Positions 24,557 through 35,860 of a stretch of DNA of 64,000 nt are shown one piece after another. The DNA is from Zygnema cylindricum (lineage: Eukaryota > Streptophyta > Zygnematophyceae > Zygnematales > Zygnemataceae): NCBI GenBank assembly GCA_037447655.1, contig JBBHKE010001558.1, positions 528,025-592,024 on the forward strand. The letters run 5' to 3'. Below the pieces are notes generated by a model. It was given only the letters and a program-made list of their open reading frames with translations, was not told the origin of the DNA and ran no database searches. Each line of letters starts with the position of its first letter. Position 1 is the stretch's first letter. Made by a program: the position numbers and the translations under genes.

Positions 24557-24613
24557 TTTGCGGTCATTTGAAAAACATCAACTTTTTTGCGGTCATTTGA
24601 AAAACATCAACTG
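24557..24613 (-). repeat. 29-bp tandem duplication in B pol
   Basis: The string GCGGTCATTTGAAAAACATC occurs twice with a 29-base period (24560 and 24589). As 29 is not a multiple of three, it breaks the frame between the integrase C-terminus and the RT linker. Confidence 0.85.
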
Positions 24614-26088
24614 ACTTCTCTTCGTCTTTAATTCTTATAGTCCTAGTGACAAATATTTTCTTTTTATCATGTACGTATACTCTATATCCTTTTGATTGAT
24701 CATCGTACCCTAGTAAGATTCCTGCTACACCTTTTGGTTCCATTTTCCATTTATGTGGAGAATTGTCTAACATGACAACATTGCTTCCAAATACTCTAAA
24801 GTGACTAACTTCTGGTTTGGTTCCTGTCCATAATTCATACGGCGTCTTCCCTTTAACTGCTGTAGATTCTATTCTATTTTTAATGTATACCGCACAATTG
24901 AAGGCTTCAGCACAGAATTCCGCATTTATATTTTTGTCTGCCAGCATTGATCTAGCAATATCTGATAGTGTTCTGTTAACTCTCTCAGCTACACTATTCT
25001 GTTATGGAGAATATGGTACCGTTAAATGACGAGAAATTCCGTTTTCTTTAAGATAGTTGATGAAATCACGTGATAAGTACTCCCTGCCATTATCTGATCT
25101 CAACGTTAAGATAGGAACCCCGTGAATTTTCTCGCTCCATATCTTGAATTCTTTTAAATGAGAAAGGACCTCACTTTTTTCTTTCATAAAAAAGATTTTT
25201 GTGAATCTTGAATAGTCATCTGTAAAGGTCACCATGAATCGAAATCCACCAGGTGATGGTATCAGAGCCGGACCCCATACATCAGAGTGAATTTCTTCTA
25301 ACACCCTAGCTGCTCAATGGCTGCTTTCGAAAGGAAAAGAATTTTTATGAATCTTTCCGAGAGCACATCCATCACAAAAATGTTCTTCTTCGCTATTGAT
25401 TTTGACTCCTGTAATTATACCTTCTTTAACCATCCTGTCAAGACTTTCATAGTGGACATGACCAAGTCTTTTATGCCATAAGTCATTGTCAAAAAAGACA
25501 GCCGAATACAAAACATCTTTTTCATTAATATTGGCAATATCAAGCCTATACATCAGATTTGGACCTCGGCTTCCTACAAGTGCTACTCTACCTTGTTTAC
25601 TGACTACTTGTTTTCCATTTTTCAGCAGCACTTCAAAGCCTTTGCTTTCTACAAGAGAAGTGGAGAAGAGGTTTTTCTTGAAGTCAAGAACATAGAGAAC
25701 ATCGTTAAGTGTTCTTTCAACTTGTTTACCGTCAATAAGAACTTTGAGTGTTGCCGTGCCTTTAGCGTTAGATATGACAAACTGTCCGTCCACATAATAA
25801 ATTATCTTCGGAGATATTGGGTGAAGATTATCAAAATATGCTCTGTTCCAGCACATATGTTGAGACGCACCGGTATCCATGATCCACCCAAAGTCCCTAT
25901 CTCCTTCAGTTGTGTTGTTCAGCGCAAACAATTCCTTATCAGATGGTTCGGAAAAATTGACGACTTCATCCTCGTTTTTGTTCGTCTCCGAAGAAAAAGC
26001 CGATGTTTTTGCAGGTTGTCGAATTTTCGTTTTTCTGATAAACCATCCTTGTCGAAATACGCCTGTCTCAGAAGCTTTTATATAATCA
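24564..26088 (-). pseudogene. pol: Protease-integrase part of B pol, two in-frame stops
   Basis: Following the knuckle in the same frame (frame of 26219), the aspartic protease motif WIMDTGASQHMCW is intact. The GAG-pre-integrase region ends with HKRLGHVHYESL and CDGCALGK, the HHCC zinc site. The integrase core has HSDVWGP, LRSDNGREY and the AERVNRTL region, so the D, D and E residues are all present. A TGA at 25314-25316 and a TAA replacing E in YSPEQN (about 25001) interrupt one continuous frame. Near 24560-24611 a 29-bp tandem duplication shifts the frame at the integrase/RT linker (MTAKK). Function is DNA integration and polyprotein cleavage in the ancestor; here inactive. Confidence 0.87.
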
Positions 26089-26856
26089 GGGCAGCTCCTA
26101 TATCCATGCCCTTTTGCATTACAATAATAACACATGTCAGGTTTGCGAGGAACTTGATTTTGAATATTGTGAAACTGCTCCTTTTTAAAAGTTTGTGTGT
26201 TAAAAGCTTTGCCTGTCAAATGCCTTTAAATGCTTCTTGACTAGACTCTTCATATAGGACATACTGAATTGCTATCGCTAAATTCCAATCAGCCTGTGCG
26301 AGTTTTTTCAGATTGTCAGAAGCTCCATTATATTCACTAAGAAGCCCTCTCATTTGTAACAAAGCTTGTAGATCATCAGGAATCTTACCACCTGAACATG
26401 CATTTTCTACAATTAGTGTTCTCAGACCATAACAATACTCAGCCATGGTACCGCCGGTATACTTATACTCCCTGATTTTTCCAGCCGTAATCATCTGGTG
26501 TTGCACATTAGTTTTTGTGTGCATCTTTTTCAGAGAATCCCAAATTTCTGACGCCTTTTTCATGTGAATATGCGCTATAGCGAGCCCTTCGAAATAAGCA
26601 TTTTAATAGTGTGGAGACATTGCAAATTTTTCTTCTTCCAGCTGGCGTCTGATTCCGCCAGAGATCCGTCCACCACGTCCATCAAATTCGAGTTAAGAAA
26701 GTACAGTTCCACCATATCCGCCCAATAGATATAGTCCATGCCATCAAAGATAGGAATTCTTGAGGGTGGGCCCATAACCTGTTGTTCTATGGCAGCTGGT
26801 GCAGCACCAGCTGTTGCTGAAGTAGTAGCCATCACAGAAACAAAGATAGGAAGCAC
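26089..26856 (-). pseudogene. gag: Gag of element B, frameshifted
   Basis: Copia Gag, the capsid/nucleocapsid protein that packages element RNA. The start ATG at 26856 lies inside the LTR. The N-terminus continues through QQVMGPPSRIPIFDG and YIYWADMVELYF, typical of the copia Gag N-terminal domain. A frame change near 26570 is followed by KYTGGTMAEYC (26563-26216). Another frame change near 26220 leads to the CCHC zinc knuckle CYYCNAKGHGYRSC at about 26090-26131. At least two frameshifts and a stop break the protein, so it is a pseudogene. It should be fused to pol as a single polyprotein in the intact ancestor. Confidence 0.85.
26765..26779 (-). promoter_or_regulatory. Primer binding site of B, internal initiator tRNA-Met type
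   Basis: Immediately inside the LTR, the minus strand reads GGTTATGGGCCCACC. Its complement GGTGGGCCCATAACC is, from memory, the anticodon arm of plant initiator tRNA-Met (anticodon CAT), not the tRNA 3' end. This implies priming by an internally cleaved tRNA, as known for Drosophila copia and Volvox Osser. The same bases encode Gag residues V-M-G-P-P. Confidence 0.75.
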
Positions 26857-27635
26857 TCAAGACACTAACTTTGATCCACTGTATAAAACTGTCAATATGG
26901 CCAAATGGCCTCAAACTGTATGAGATTAGAGTTTACCGCGTGTGCTGACAACTCACAGAGTTAAAAGCAAAACGCCGAATTAAACTAAGAGATATAGCAC
27001 AAAGAATATCCCTTAAAATGCACAAATGTGCCCTTTGAAACCTTGTACAAGGAATACATGAAAGTAACTAAGTCCTAGAATTTATACAAATAAATTCTAC
27101 TGCTTTCTAATTAGCCAATCATAACACTGTAAAGAATGTTATGGTACTATTTAAGCGTACTCTAGTGTACACTAACTAAATACCTGATGTTTGTTAAATT
27201 CATCTACGGTGTCAACGGTTTAATACAGTACAGATGAACCTTAATTGTCTACGGATGTCTATTGCTAACCGTACACACTAATATACAATTACGTGAGATG
27301 ACAAACTCCAGTTTCCACAGAGTCACCACCGACATTAAAACATTATGCGTGACGAAACTTGCCGTAGCGTCACTGTGTTCCACTTCCAGATTCTGGTAGG
27401 TTTTTCTCGGTCCAAACTTGTCTATCGAACGGTATGTCATAATTAAGTAGTGCAAGCCATTTGGTAATCTTTTCTTTTACTTAGGAACCGTCCGATGTAA
27501 CCTCCTTAGTTCCGTACAATCCAGATTGTCGTTCACACTAATTTTGACATATACTTTGAAACAATAAATGTTTCTAAGTCCTATATTTTTCCTCTCACAA
27601 AATATAGAGAGGACTAAAGCTTTTATAAACCAACA
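26780..27635 (-). repeat. 5' LTR of element B (856 bp)
   Basis: On the minus strand the LTR starts TGTTGGTTTATAAAAGC and ends CATAGAACAACA, directly followed by the PBS. It matches 18414-19269 over its whole length. It contains the gag start codon (ATG complement at 26854-26856), 77 bases before the LTR end. A TATA-like TATAAATT on the minus strand lies at about 27079-27087. Confidence 0.92.
27079..27087 (-). promoter_or_regulatory. Putative TATA box in 5' LTR of B
   Basis: The plus-strand string AATTTATAC reads GTATAAATT on the minus strand, about 550 bases into the 856-bp LTR. The other LTR has the same string at 18713-18721. The position suits a U3 promoter; no transcription start can be read from sequence alone. 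Confidence 0.4.
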
Positions 27636-30600
27636 TAAGTTAGATAACAATTCCTCTTAGCGCTAACAGTTTGTGTAAGTTAGGTAACAATTCCTGTAAC
27701 GGCTAACCATTTGTGTAATTTAGGTAACAATTTTTGTTAGCACTAACAGTTTGTGTAAGTTAGATAACAATTCCTGTTATTGGTAACAGTTTGCGTAAGT
27801 TAGATAACAATTTCTGTTAGGGCTAACAGAAAGTGTAAGTTAGGTAACCATTCTTATTAGCGCTAACAGTTTGTGTAAATTAGATAATAATTACTGTTAT
27901 CGCTAACTATTTGTGTAATTTAGGTAACAATTCTTGTTATCGCTAACAATTTGTGTAGTTTAGGTTACAATTCTTATTATCGCTAACAATTTGTGTAATT
28001 TAGGTTACAATTCTTGTTATAGCTAAAAGTTTGTGTAATTTAGGTAACAATTCTTGTTATCGCTAACTATTTGTGTAATTTAGGTAACAATTTTTGTTAT
28101 CGCTAACAATTTGTGTAACTAAAGAATCCATTTTGTTTGCGCTAAGAGTTTGTGTAAATTAGATAACAATTCATGTTATTGTAACAGTTTGGGTAATTTA
28201 GATAACAATTCCTATAAGCTAACAGTTTGTGTAAGTTAGGTAACAATTCATGTTATCGCTAACCATTTGTGTAATTTATGTAACAATTCTTGTTAACGCT
28301 AACAGTTTGTGTAAGTTAGATGACAGTTCGTGTTATTGCTAATAGTTTGCGTAAGTTAGATAATAATTTCTGTTAGCGCTAACGGTTTATGTAAGTTAGG
28401 TAACCATTCTTATAAGCGCTAACAGTTTGTGTAAGTTAGATAATAATTCATGTTATCGCTAACTATTTGTGTAATTTAGGTAACAATTCTTGTTATCGCT
28501 AATTGTTTGTGTAATTTAGGTAACAATTCTTGTAATTGCTAACTGTTTGTGTAATTTAAGGAAAAATTATTGTTATCGCTAAAAGTTTGTGTAATTTATG
28601 TAACAATTGTATTTATCACTAACTATTTGTGTAATTTAGGTGACAAATTTTGTTATCGTTAACTGTTTGCGCAAGTTAGATAACAATCCCTATTAGCGCA
28701 ACATTGTTTTGGCAACATTTTGTGTAATTTAGGTAACACTTACTGTTATCGCTAATTGTTTATATAATTTAGGTAACATTTCTTATTATCGCTAACAATT
28801 TGTGTAATTTAGGTAACAATTCTTGTTGTCGCTAAAAGTTTGTGTAATTTAGGTAACAATTGTTGATATTGCTAACTGTTTGTGTAATTTAGGTAACAAT
28901 TATTGTTACCGCTAACAGTTGTGTAATTTAGATAACAATTCCAATTATCGGTAACAATTTATGTAAGTTACGTAACTATTATTGTTAGCGCTAACAGTTT
29001 TGTAAGTTAGATAACAATTCCTGTTATCGCTAACAATTTGTGTAAGTTAGAAAACAATTCTTGTTATGGCTAACAATTTGTGTAATATAGGTTAGAATTC
29101 TTGTCATCGCTAACTGTTTGTGTAATTTAGGTAACAATTCTTGTTATCGCTAACAGTTTCTGTAATTTAGGTAACAATTTTTGTTATCGCTAATAGTTTG
29201 TGTAACTTAGGTATCCATTCTTGTTTGCGCTAAGAGTTTGTGTAAGTTAGATAACAATTCGTGTTAGCGCTAATAGTTTGTGTAAGGTAGGTAACAATTC
29301 CTGTTATCGCTAACCATTTGTGTAATTTAGGTCACAATTCTTGTTAGCGCTAACAGTTTGTGTAAGTTAGATAACAATTCTTGTTATTGCTAACAGTTTG
29401 CGTAAGTTAGATAACAATTTCTGTTAGCGCTAACAGTTTATGTAAGTTAGGTAACCATTCTTATTAGCGCTAACAGTTTGTGTAAGTTAGATAATAATTC
29501 CTGTTATCGCTAACTATTTGTGTAATTTAGGTAACAATTCTTGTTATCGCTATCAATTTGTGTAATTTAGGTTACAATTCTTGTTATTGCTAACTGTTTG
29601 TGTAATTTAGGTAACAATTGTTTTTATCACTAAGTGTTTGTGTAATTTAGGTGACAATTCTTGTTATGGCTAACAGTTTGTGTAATTTAGGTAACAATTC
29701 TTGTTTTCGCTAAAATTTAGTGTAATTTAGGTAACAATTGTGATTATCGCTAATTGTTTGTGTAATTTTGATGACAATTCTTGTTATCGCTAACAGTTTG
29801 TGTAATTTAGGTAAAAATTATTGTTATCGCTAACTGTTTGCGTAAGTTAGATAACAATCCCTATAAGCTCAACATTGTTTTGGCAACCGTTTGTGTAATT
29901 TAGGTAACAATTACTATTATCGCTAACAGTTTGTGTAATTTAGGGAAAAAATTCCTGTTATCGCTAACAGTTTGTGTAATTTAGGTAACAATTCTTGTTA
30001 TCGCTAACAATTTGTGTAATATAGCTTAGAGTTTTTGTCATCGCTAACAGTTTGTGTTATTTAGGTAACAATTCTTGTTATCGCTAACAGTTTCTGTAAT
30101 TTAGGTAACAATTTTTGTTATCGCTAACTGTTTCTGTAATTTAGGTAAAAATTCTTATTATCGCTACCAGTTTGTGAAATTTAGGTAATAATTCCTTGTT
30201 ATAACTAAGTTTTTTTGTAATTTAGGTAACAATTCTTGTTATCGCTAACAGTTTTTCTGTAATTAAGGTAACAATTATTGATATCGCTAATAGTTTGTGT
30301 AACTTAGGTATCCATTTTTGTTAGCGGTAAGAGTTTTTGTAAGTTAGATAACAATTCATGTTATTGCTAACAGTTTGCGTAAGTTAGATAACAATTCCTG
30401 TTGGCGATAACAGTTTGTGTAAGTTAGGTAACCATTCTTGTTAGCGCTGACAGTTTGTGTAAGTTAGATAATAATTCGTGTTATCGCTAACTATTTGTGT
30501 AATTTAGGTAACAATTCTTGTTATCGCTAACCGTTTGTGTAATTTAGGTTACAATTCTTGTTATCGCTAATTGTTTGTGTAATGTAGGTAACAATTGTTG

Positions 30601-33600
30601 TTATCACTAACTGTTTGTGTAATTTAGGTGACAATTCTTGTTATCGCTAACAATTTGTGTAATTAAGGTAACAATTCTTGTTATCGCTAATTGTGTGTGT
30701 AATTTAAGTAACAATTCTTGTTATCGCAAATTGTTTGTGTAATTTAGGTAATAATTGTTGTTATCGCTAACTATTTGTGTAATGTAGGTAACAAATCTTG
30801 TTAACTCTAACAGTTTGTGTCATTTAGGTAACAATTATTGTAAGCGCTAACTGTTTGCGTAAGTTAGATAACAATCCGTATTAGCGCAACATTGTTAGCG
30901 CAACAGTTTGAATAATTTAGGTAACAATTCCTGTTATCGGTAACAGTTTGTGTAAGTTAGGTAACCATTCTTGTTAGCGCTAACAGTTTGTTTAAGTTAG
31001 ATAACATTTTATGTTATCTCTATCTATTTGTGTAAGTTAGACAACAATTCTTGTTATCGCAAACAATTTGTGTAATATAGGTTAGAATTCTTGTCATCGC
31101 TAACAGTTTGTGTTATTTAGGTAACAATTCTTGTTATCGCTAACAATTTGCGTAATTAAGGTTACAATTCTTGTTATCGCTAACAGTATGTGAAATTTAG
31201 GTAAAAATTCTTGTTATCGCTAATTGTTTCTGTAATTTAGGTTACAATTCTTGTTATTGCTAATTGTTTGTGTAATTTACGTAATAATTCTTGTTATCGC
31301 TAAAAGTTTGTGTTATTTAGGTAACAATTCTTGTTATTGCTAACAGTTTGTGTAATTTAGGTAGCAATTCGTGTCATTAGTAACAATTTGTGTAAGTTAG
31401 GTAACCATTCTTGTTAGCGCTAACAGTTTGTGTAAGTTAGATAACAATTCTTGTTATCGCTAACTATTTGTGTAAGTTAATTCTTGTTATCGCTAACAAT
31501 TTGTGTAATATAGGTTAGAGTTTTTGTCAACGCTTACTGTTTGTGTTATTTAGGTAACGATTTTTGTTATCGCTAACAATTTGTGTAATTTAGGTTACAA
31601 TTCTTGTTATCGCTAAGAGTTTGTGTAATTTAAGTAAAAATTCATGTTATCACTAATTGTTTGGGTTATTTAGGTAACAATTCTTGATATCGCTAATTGT
31701 TTGTGTAATTTAGGTAAGAATTCTTATAATCGCTAAAAGTTTGTGTAATTTAGGTAACAATTGTTGTTATCGCTAACTGTTTGTGTAATTTAGTTGACAA
31801 TTCTTGTTACCGCTAACAGTTTGTGTAATTTAGGTAACAATTCCTGTTTTTGATAACAGTTTGTGTAATTTAGTTAACCGTTCTTGTTAGCGCTAACAGT
31901 TTGTGTAAGTTAGGTAACAATTCATGTTATCGCTAACTATTTGTGTAATATAGGTTAGAATTCTTGTCATCCCTAACAGTTTGTGTAATTTAGGTAACAA
32001 TTCTTGGTATCGCGAACTGTTTGTGTAATTTAGGTAACAATTCTTATTATCGATAACAGTTTGTGTAATTTAGTTAACCGTTCTTGTTAGCGCTAACAAT
32101 TTCTGTAATCTAGGTAACAATTCCTTTTATCGCTAACTATTTGAGTAATATAGGTTAGAATTCTTGTCATCGCTAACAGTTTGTGTAAGTTAGATAACAA
32201 TTTCTGTTATCGCTAATTGTTTGTGTTATTTAGGTAACAATTCTTCTTATCGCTTACTGTTTGTGTAATTTAGGTAACAATTCTTGTTATCACTAACAGT
32301 TTCTGTAATCTAGGTAACAATTCTTGTTATAGCTAACAGTTTGTGTAAGTTAGATAACAGTTCCTGTTATAGTTAACAATTTATGTAATTTAGGTTTCAA
32401 TTCTTGTTATCGCTAACAGTTTGTGTAATTTAGGTAACAATTCTTGTTATAGCTAACAGTTTGTGTAAGTTAGGTAACCATTCTTGTTAGCGCTAACAAT
32501 TTGTGTAAGGTAGATAACAATTACTGTTATCGCTAACTGTTTGTGTAATTTATGTAACAATTCTTACTGTCGCTAACTTTTTGTGTAATTTAGATAACAA
32601 TTCTTGTTATCGCTAACAGTTTGTGTAATTTAGGTAAGAATTCTTTTTATCGCTAACAATGTGTGTAAGTTAGGCAACCATTCTTGTTAGCGCTAACAAT
32701 TTGTGTAAGTTAGATAACAATTCTTGTTATCGCTCACTATTTGTGTAAGTTAGAAAACAATTCTTGTTATCGCTAACAATTTGTGTAATATAGGTTAGAA
32801 TTCTTGTTATCGCTAACACTTTCTGTAATTTAGGTAACAATTCTTGTTATCGCTAACTGTTTGTGTAACTTAGGTGTCCATTCTTGTTAGCGCTAAGAGT
32901 TTTTGTAAGTTAGATAACAATTAATATTATTGCTAATTGTTTGCGTAAGTTAAGTAACAATTCATGTTATCGCTAACTGTTTGTGTAATTAAGGTAACAA
33001 TTCTTGTTACAGCTAAGAGTTTGTGTAAGTTAGGTAACCATACTTGTTATCACTAATTGTTTGTGTAATTTAGGTTACAATTGTTGTTATCGCTAACTGT
33101 TTGTGTAATTTAAGTGACAATTCTTGTTACCGCTAACAGTTTGTGTAATTTAGGTAACAATTCCGGTTTTCGGTAACAGTTTGTGTAAGTTAGTTAACCG
33201 TTCTTGTTAGCGCTAACAGTTTGTGTAAGTTAGATAACAATTCATGTTATCGCTAACTTTTTGTGTAATACACGTTAGAATTCTTGTCATCGCTAACATT
33301 TTGTTTAATTTAGGTGACAATTGTTGGTATCGCTAACTATTTGTGTAATTTAGGTAACAATTCTTATTATCGCTTACAGTTTGTGTAATTTAGGTATCTA
33401 TTCTTGTTAGCTCTAAGAGTTTGTGTAAGTTAGATAACATTTCGTGTTATAGTTAACAGTTTATGTAATTTAGGTTTCAATTCTTGTTATCGCTAACAGT
33501 TTGTGTAGTTTAGGTAAAAATTCTTGTTATAGCTAACAGTTTGCGTAAGTAAGGTAACCATTCTTGTTAGCGCTAACAATTTGTGTAAGGTAGATAAAAA

Positions 33601-34391
33601 TTAGTGTTATCGCTAACTGTTTGTGTAATTTATGTAACACTTCTTACTATCGCTAACTTTTTGTGTTATTTAGGTAACAATTCTTCTTATCGATTACTGT
33701 TTTTGTAATTTAGGTAACAATTCTTGTTATCGCTAACAGATTGTGTAACTTAGGTATCCATTCTTGTTAGCGCTAAATGTTTGTGTAAGTTAGATAACAA
33801 TTCGTGTTATAGTTAACAGTTTATGTAATCTAGGTTTCAATTCTTGTTCTCGCTAACAGTTTGTGTAATTTTGGTAAAAATTCTTGTTATAGCTAACAGT
33901 TTGTGTAAGTTAAGTATCCATTCTTGTTAGCGCTAACAATTTGTGTAAGGTAGATAAAAATTAGTGTTATCGCTAACTGTTTGTGTAATTTATGTAACAA
34001 TTCTTACTATGGCTAACTTTTTGTGTAATTTAGGTAACAATTCTTGTTATCGCTAACTGTTTGTGTTATTTAGGTAACAATTGTTGTTATCGCTAACTGT
34101 TTCTGTAAGTTAGGCAACCATTCTTGTTAGCTCTAACAGTTTGTGTAAGTTAGATAACAATTCCTGTTATCGCTCACTATTTGTGTAAGTTAGAAAACAA
34201 TTCTTGTTATCGCTAACAATTTGTGTAATATAGGTTAGAGTTCTTGTCATCGCTAACAGTTTGTGTTTTTTAGGTATCAATTATTCTTATCGCTAACTGT
34301 TTGTGTAAGTTAGGTAACAATTCTTGTTATCGTTAACAATTTGTGTAATTTAGGTTACATTTCTTGTTATCCCTAAGAGTTTGTGCAATTT
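27636..34391. repeat. 40-bp satellite array S3
   Basis: Continuation of the right-hand satellite subfamily after element B, with AAGTTAGATAACAATTCCTG and GGTAACCATTCTTGTTAGCGC monomers intermixed with the consensus. Contains the 53-bp marker monomer at about 28690, 29865 and 30885, and a 360-bp higher-order unit near its right end. No gene seen. Confidence 0.96.
32341..34180. repeat. 360-bp higher-order repeat (nine monomers)
   Basis: The rare variant TTATAGTTAACA-GTTTATGTAATTTAGG-TTTCAATTC occurs at about 32371, 33451 and 33811. Offsets are 1080 (three times 360) and 360. The following monomers, including GTAAGGTAGATAAAAATTAG and TTATGTAACA, repeat in the same order in the last two copies. 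Confidence 0.75.
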
Positions 34392-34785
34392 AGACCCCAT
34401 TCTGTTCCGGAGAGTATGGGACAATCAATTTATGACTAATACCTTCCTTGAGTAAGAAGTTTTCAAACTCTTTTGACGTATATTCCCCGCCATTGTCCGA
34501 TCTAAGCTCCAAAATTGGTAGACCGTGTAGTTTCTCCGCCCATGCTTTGTAGTGTTGAAAATGAGTGAAGACTTCACTCTTTTCTTTCATGAAATAGACC
34601 TTAGTAAACCTCGAAAAATCATCTGTAAACGTAACCATGTATTTCATCCCCCCTGCAGATGGTACCTTTGCAAGACCGAAAACATCAGAATGAATGAGTT
34701 GTAAAAGTTTAGTAAACCTTTGTTCAGACTCTTGAGGAAACGGTTATCTGTGTATTTTTCCTAGTGCACATCGCATCACTCCATG
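34392..34785 (-). pseudogene. pol: Extra integrase core fragment at the broken end of D
   Basis: Duplicate of about 36598-36985 with few differences. It encodes KYMVTFTDDFSRFTKVYFMK, LRSDNGGEYTSKEF and VPYSPEQNGV. The catalytic second Asp is kept here (SDNGG), whereas the in-place copy has SNNGG. The boundary to satellite falls at TTTAGA/CCCCATTC, sharing AGA with the in-place copy (CTCAGACCCC), which suggests microhomology-mediated joining. Confidence 0.82.
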
Positions 34786-35116
34786 TTTACAGCTTCACTT
34801 CTCCTCCGCCTAGTGTGAGTTTGAGGTCTTTGGTTCCTGCCAAGTATCTTAAAACACTTCTTGCTGCATCACGGTCATATTTCCTCGGATTCTGTAGACT
34901 TTTGCTTAGTACCCCAAGTGCTGCAGCAATATCCGGACGGGTACAGTTCATGAAATAAATTAAACTTCCCACTATCTGTCTGTAAGGTATCAGTGTCATA
35001 GGATCATCCTCCCCTGACTCAAAAATTTCACTGACAATAACACCCGGTTCTGTTTCTTCCCCATCTAACCTATGCCGAAACTCCATTGGTGTTACACATC
35101 CTTTTGCCCCCCGCAT
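34786..35116 (-). pseudogene. pol: RNase H (N-terminal part) of D, truncated
   Basis: Reads IPYRQIVGSLIYFMNCTRPD, then LGVLSKSLQNPRKYDRDAAR and YLAGTKDLKLTLGGGEVKL, then ends abruptly. The MEAEY part and the HMDIRL part of copia RNase H are absent. The upstream frame is separated from RT by a stop near 35120. Confidence 0.82.
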
Positions 35117-35860
35117 TCCATATTAATCTAACATGTTTCCAATAGCCTCTTTTTGAGTCAATTTTATTAATCTGTTTTTCATGTCCCTCTCTACCTGAAC
35201 ACCCAAAATACATTTTGCCTCAGCGAGGTCTTTCATCTCGAACAGTGATTTCAAAGCAATTTTAATTTTTTTAATTTCAGCCATTGATTTGCTGACTAAT
35301 AGTAGATCATCTACGTATACCGCTATATATACTTTTCCATCCTCACCGTGTAAAACATAGACAGAGTGATCAGAGCTTATCCTTTTAAAGCCTAGACCAG
35401 TTAAGAATTCATCAAGTTTTAGATTCCATTGCCTCGGGGCCTGTTTTAAGCTGTACAATAATTTTAGCAGTTTGCATACTAAGTGTTTTTTTCCTGGTTC
35501 TGCATACATTTCAGGCTGCTGCGTGTAAATGGTCTCCTCTAGTTCTCCATGCAAAAAGGCCGTCTTTACATCCATCTGATGTATTTCCATATCTTCTATA
35601 GCAGGTAGAGATAACAAAATCCTAACTGTCGAAAATCTTACAACAAGAGAAAATGTTTCTTCAAAGTCAATTCCTTCCTTTTGATTATAACCCTTTGCCA
35701 CAAGTCTAGCCTTGTATCGTTCAATGGTATTATCTGGATTTAACTTCACCTTGAATACCCATTTGCTGCCGATCGCTTTTCGATCCAGAGGAAGGTCCAG
35801 AAGCTCTTATGTCTGAGCCTCCATGATCGATTTCATTTCATCGTTTGCCGCCTCCATCCA
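35117..35860 (-). pseudogene. pol: Reverse transcriptase of D
   Basis: RT frame 35749-35123 is nearly continuous: [57 protein letters not shown] and the catalytic AVYVDDLLLVSK, ending at TQKEAIGNMLD. Upstream, the MKSIMEAQT and PLDRKAIGSKWVFK region is present but interrupted by a stop where the family has W (AQT*ELL). Catalytic Asp residues are retained; the polyprotein is not. Confidence 0.84.

Larger units (their letters stand above)
18414..27635 (-). mobile_element. Copia element B, full length with internal mosaic block, TSD TAAGT
   Basis: A Ty1/copia-type LTR retrotransposon read on the minus strand, bounded by two 856-bp LTRs (18414-19269 and 26780-27635). The 5-bp target duplication TAAGT is at 18409-18413 and 27636-27640; joining the flanks rebuilds an intact satellite monomer. 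The internal order on the minus strand is PBS, Gag, CCHC knuckle, protease, integrase, RT, RNase H, PPT. The span of 9222 bp is inflated by a block at about 21098-24320 that duplicates RT sequence and carries fragments of other transposons. Gag is split over three frames and pol has in-frame stops, so the copy is inactive. The LTRs differ by visible substitutions, indicating an old insertion. Confidence 0.9.

Noticed and set aside
25593-26240. 215-codon plus-strand open frame
   Set aside because: It is the antisense shadow of the B knuckle-protease region, whose minus-strand frame carries all the recognisable motifs.
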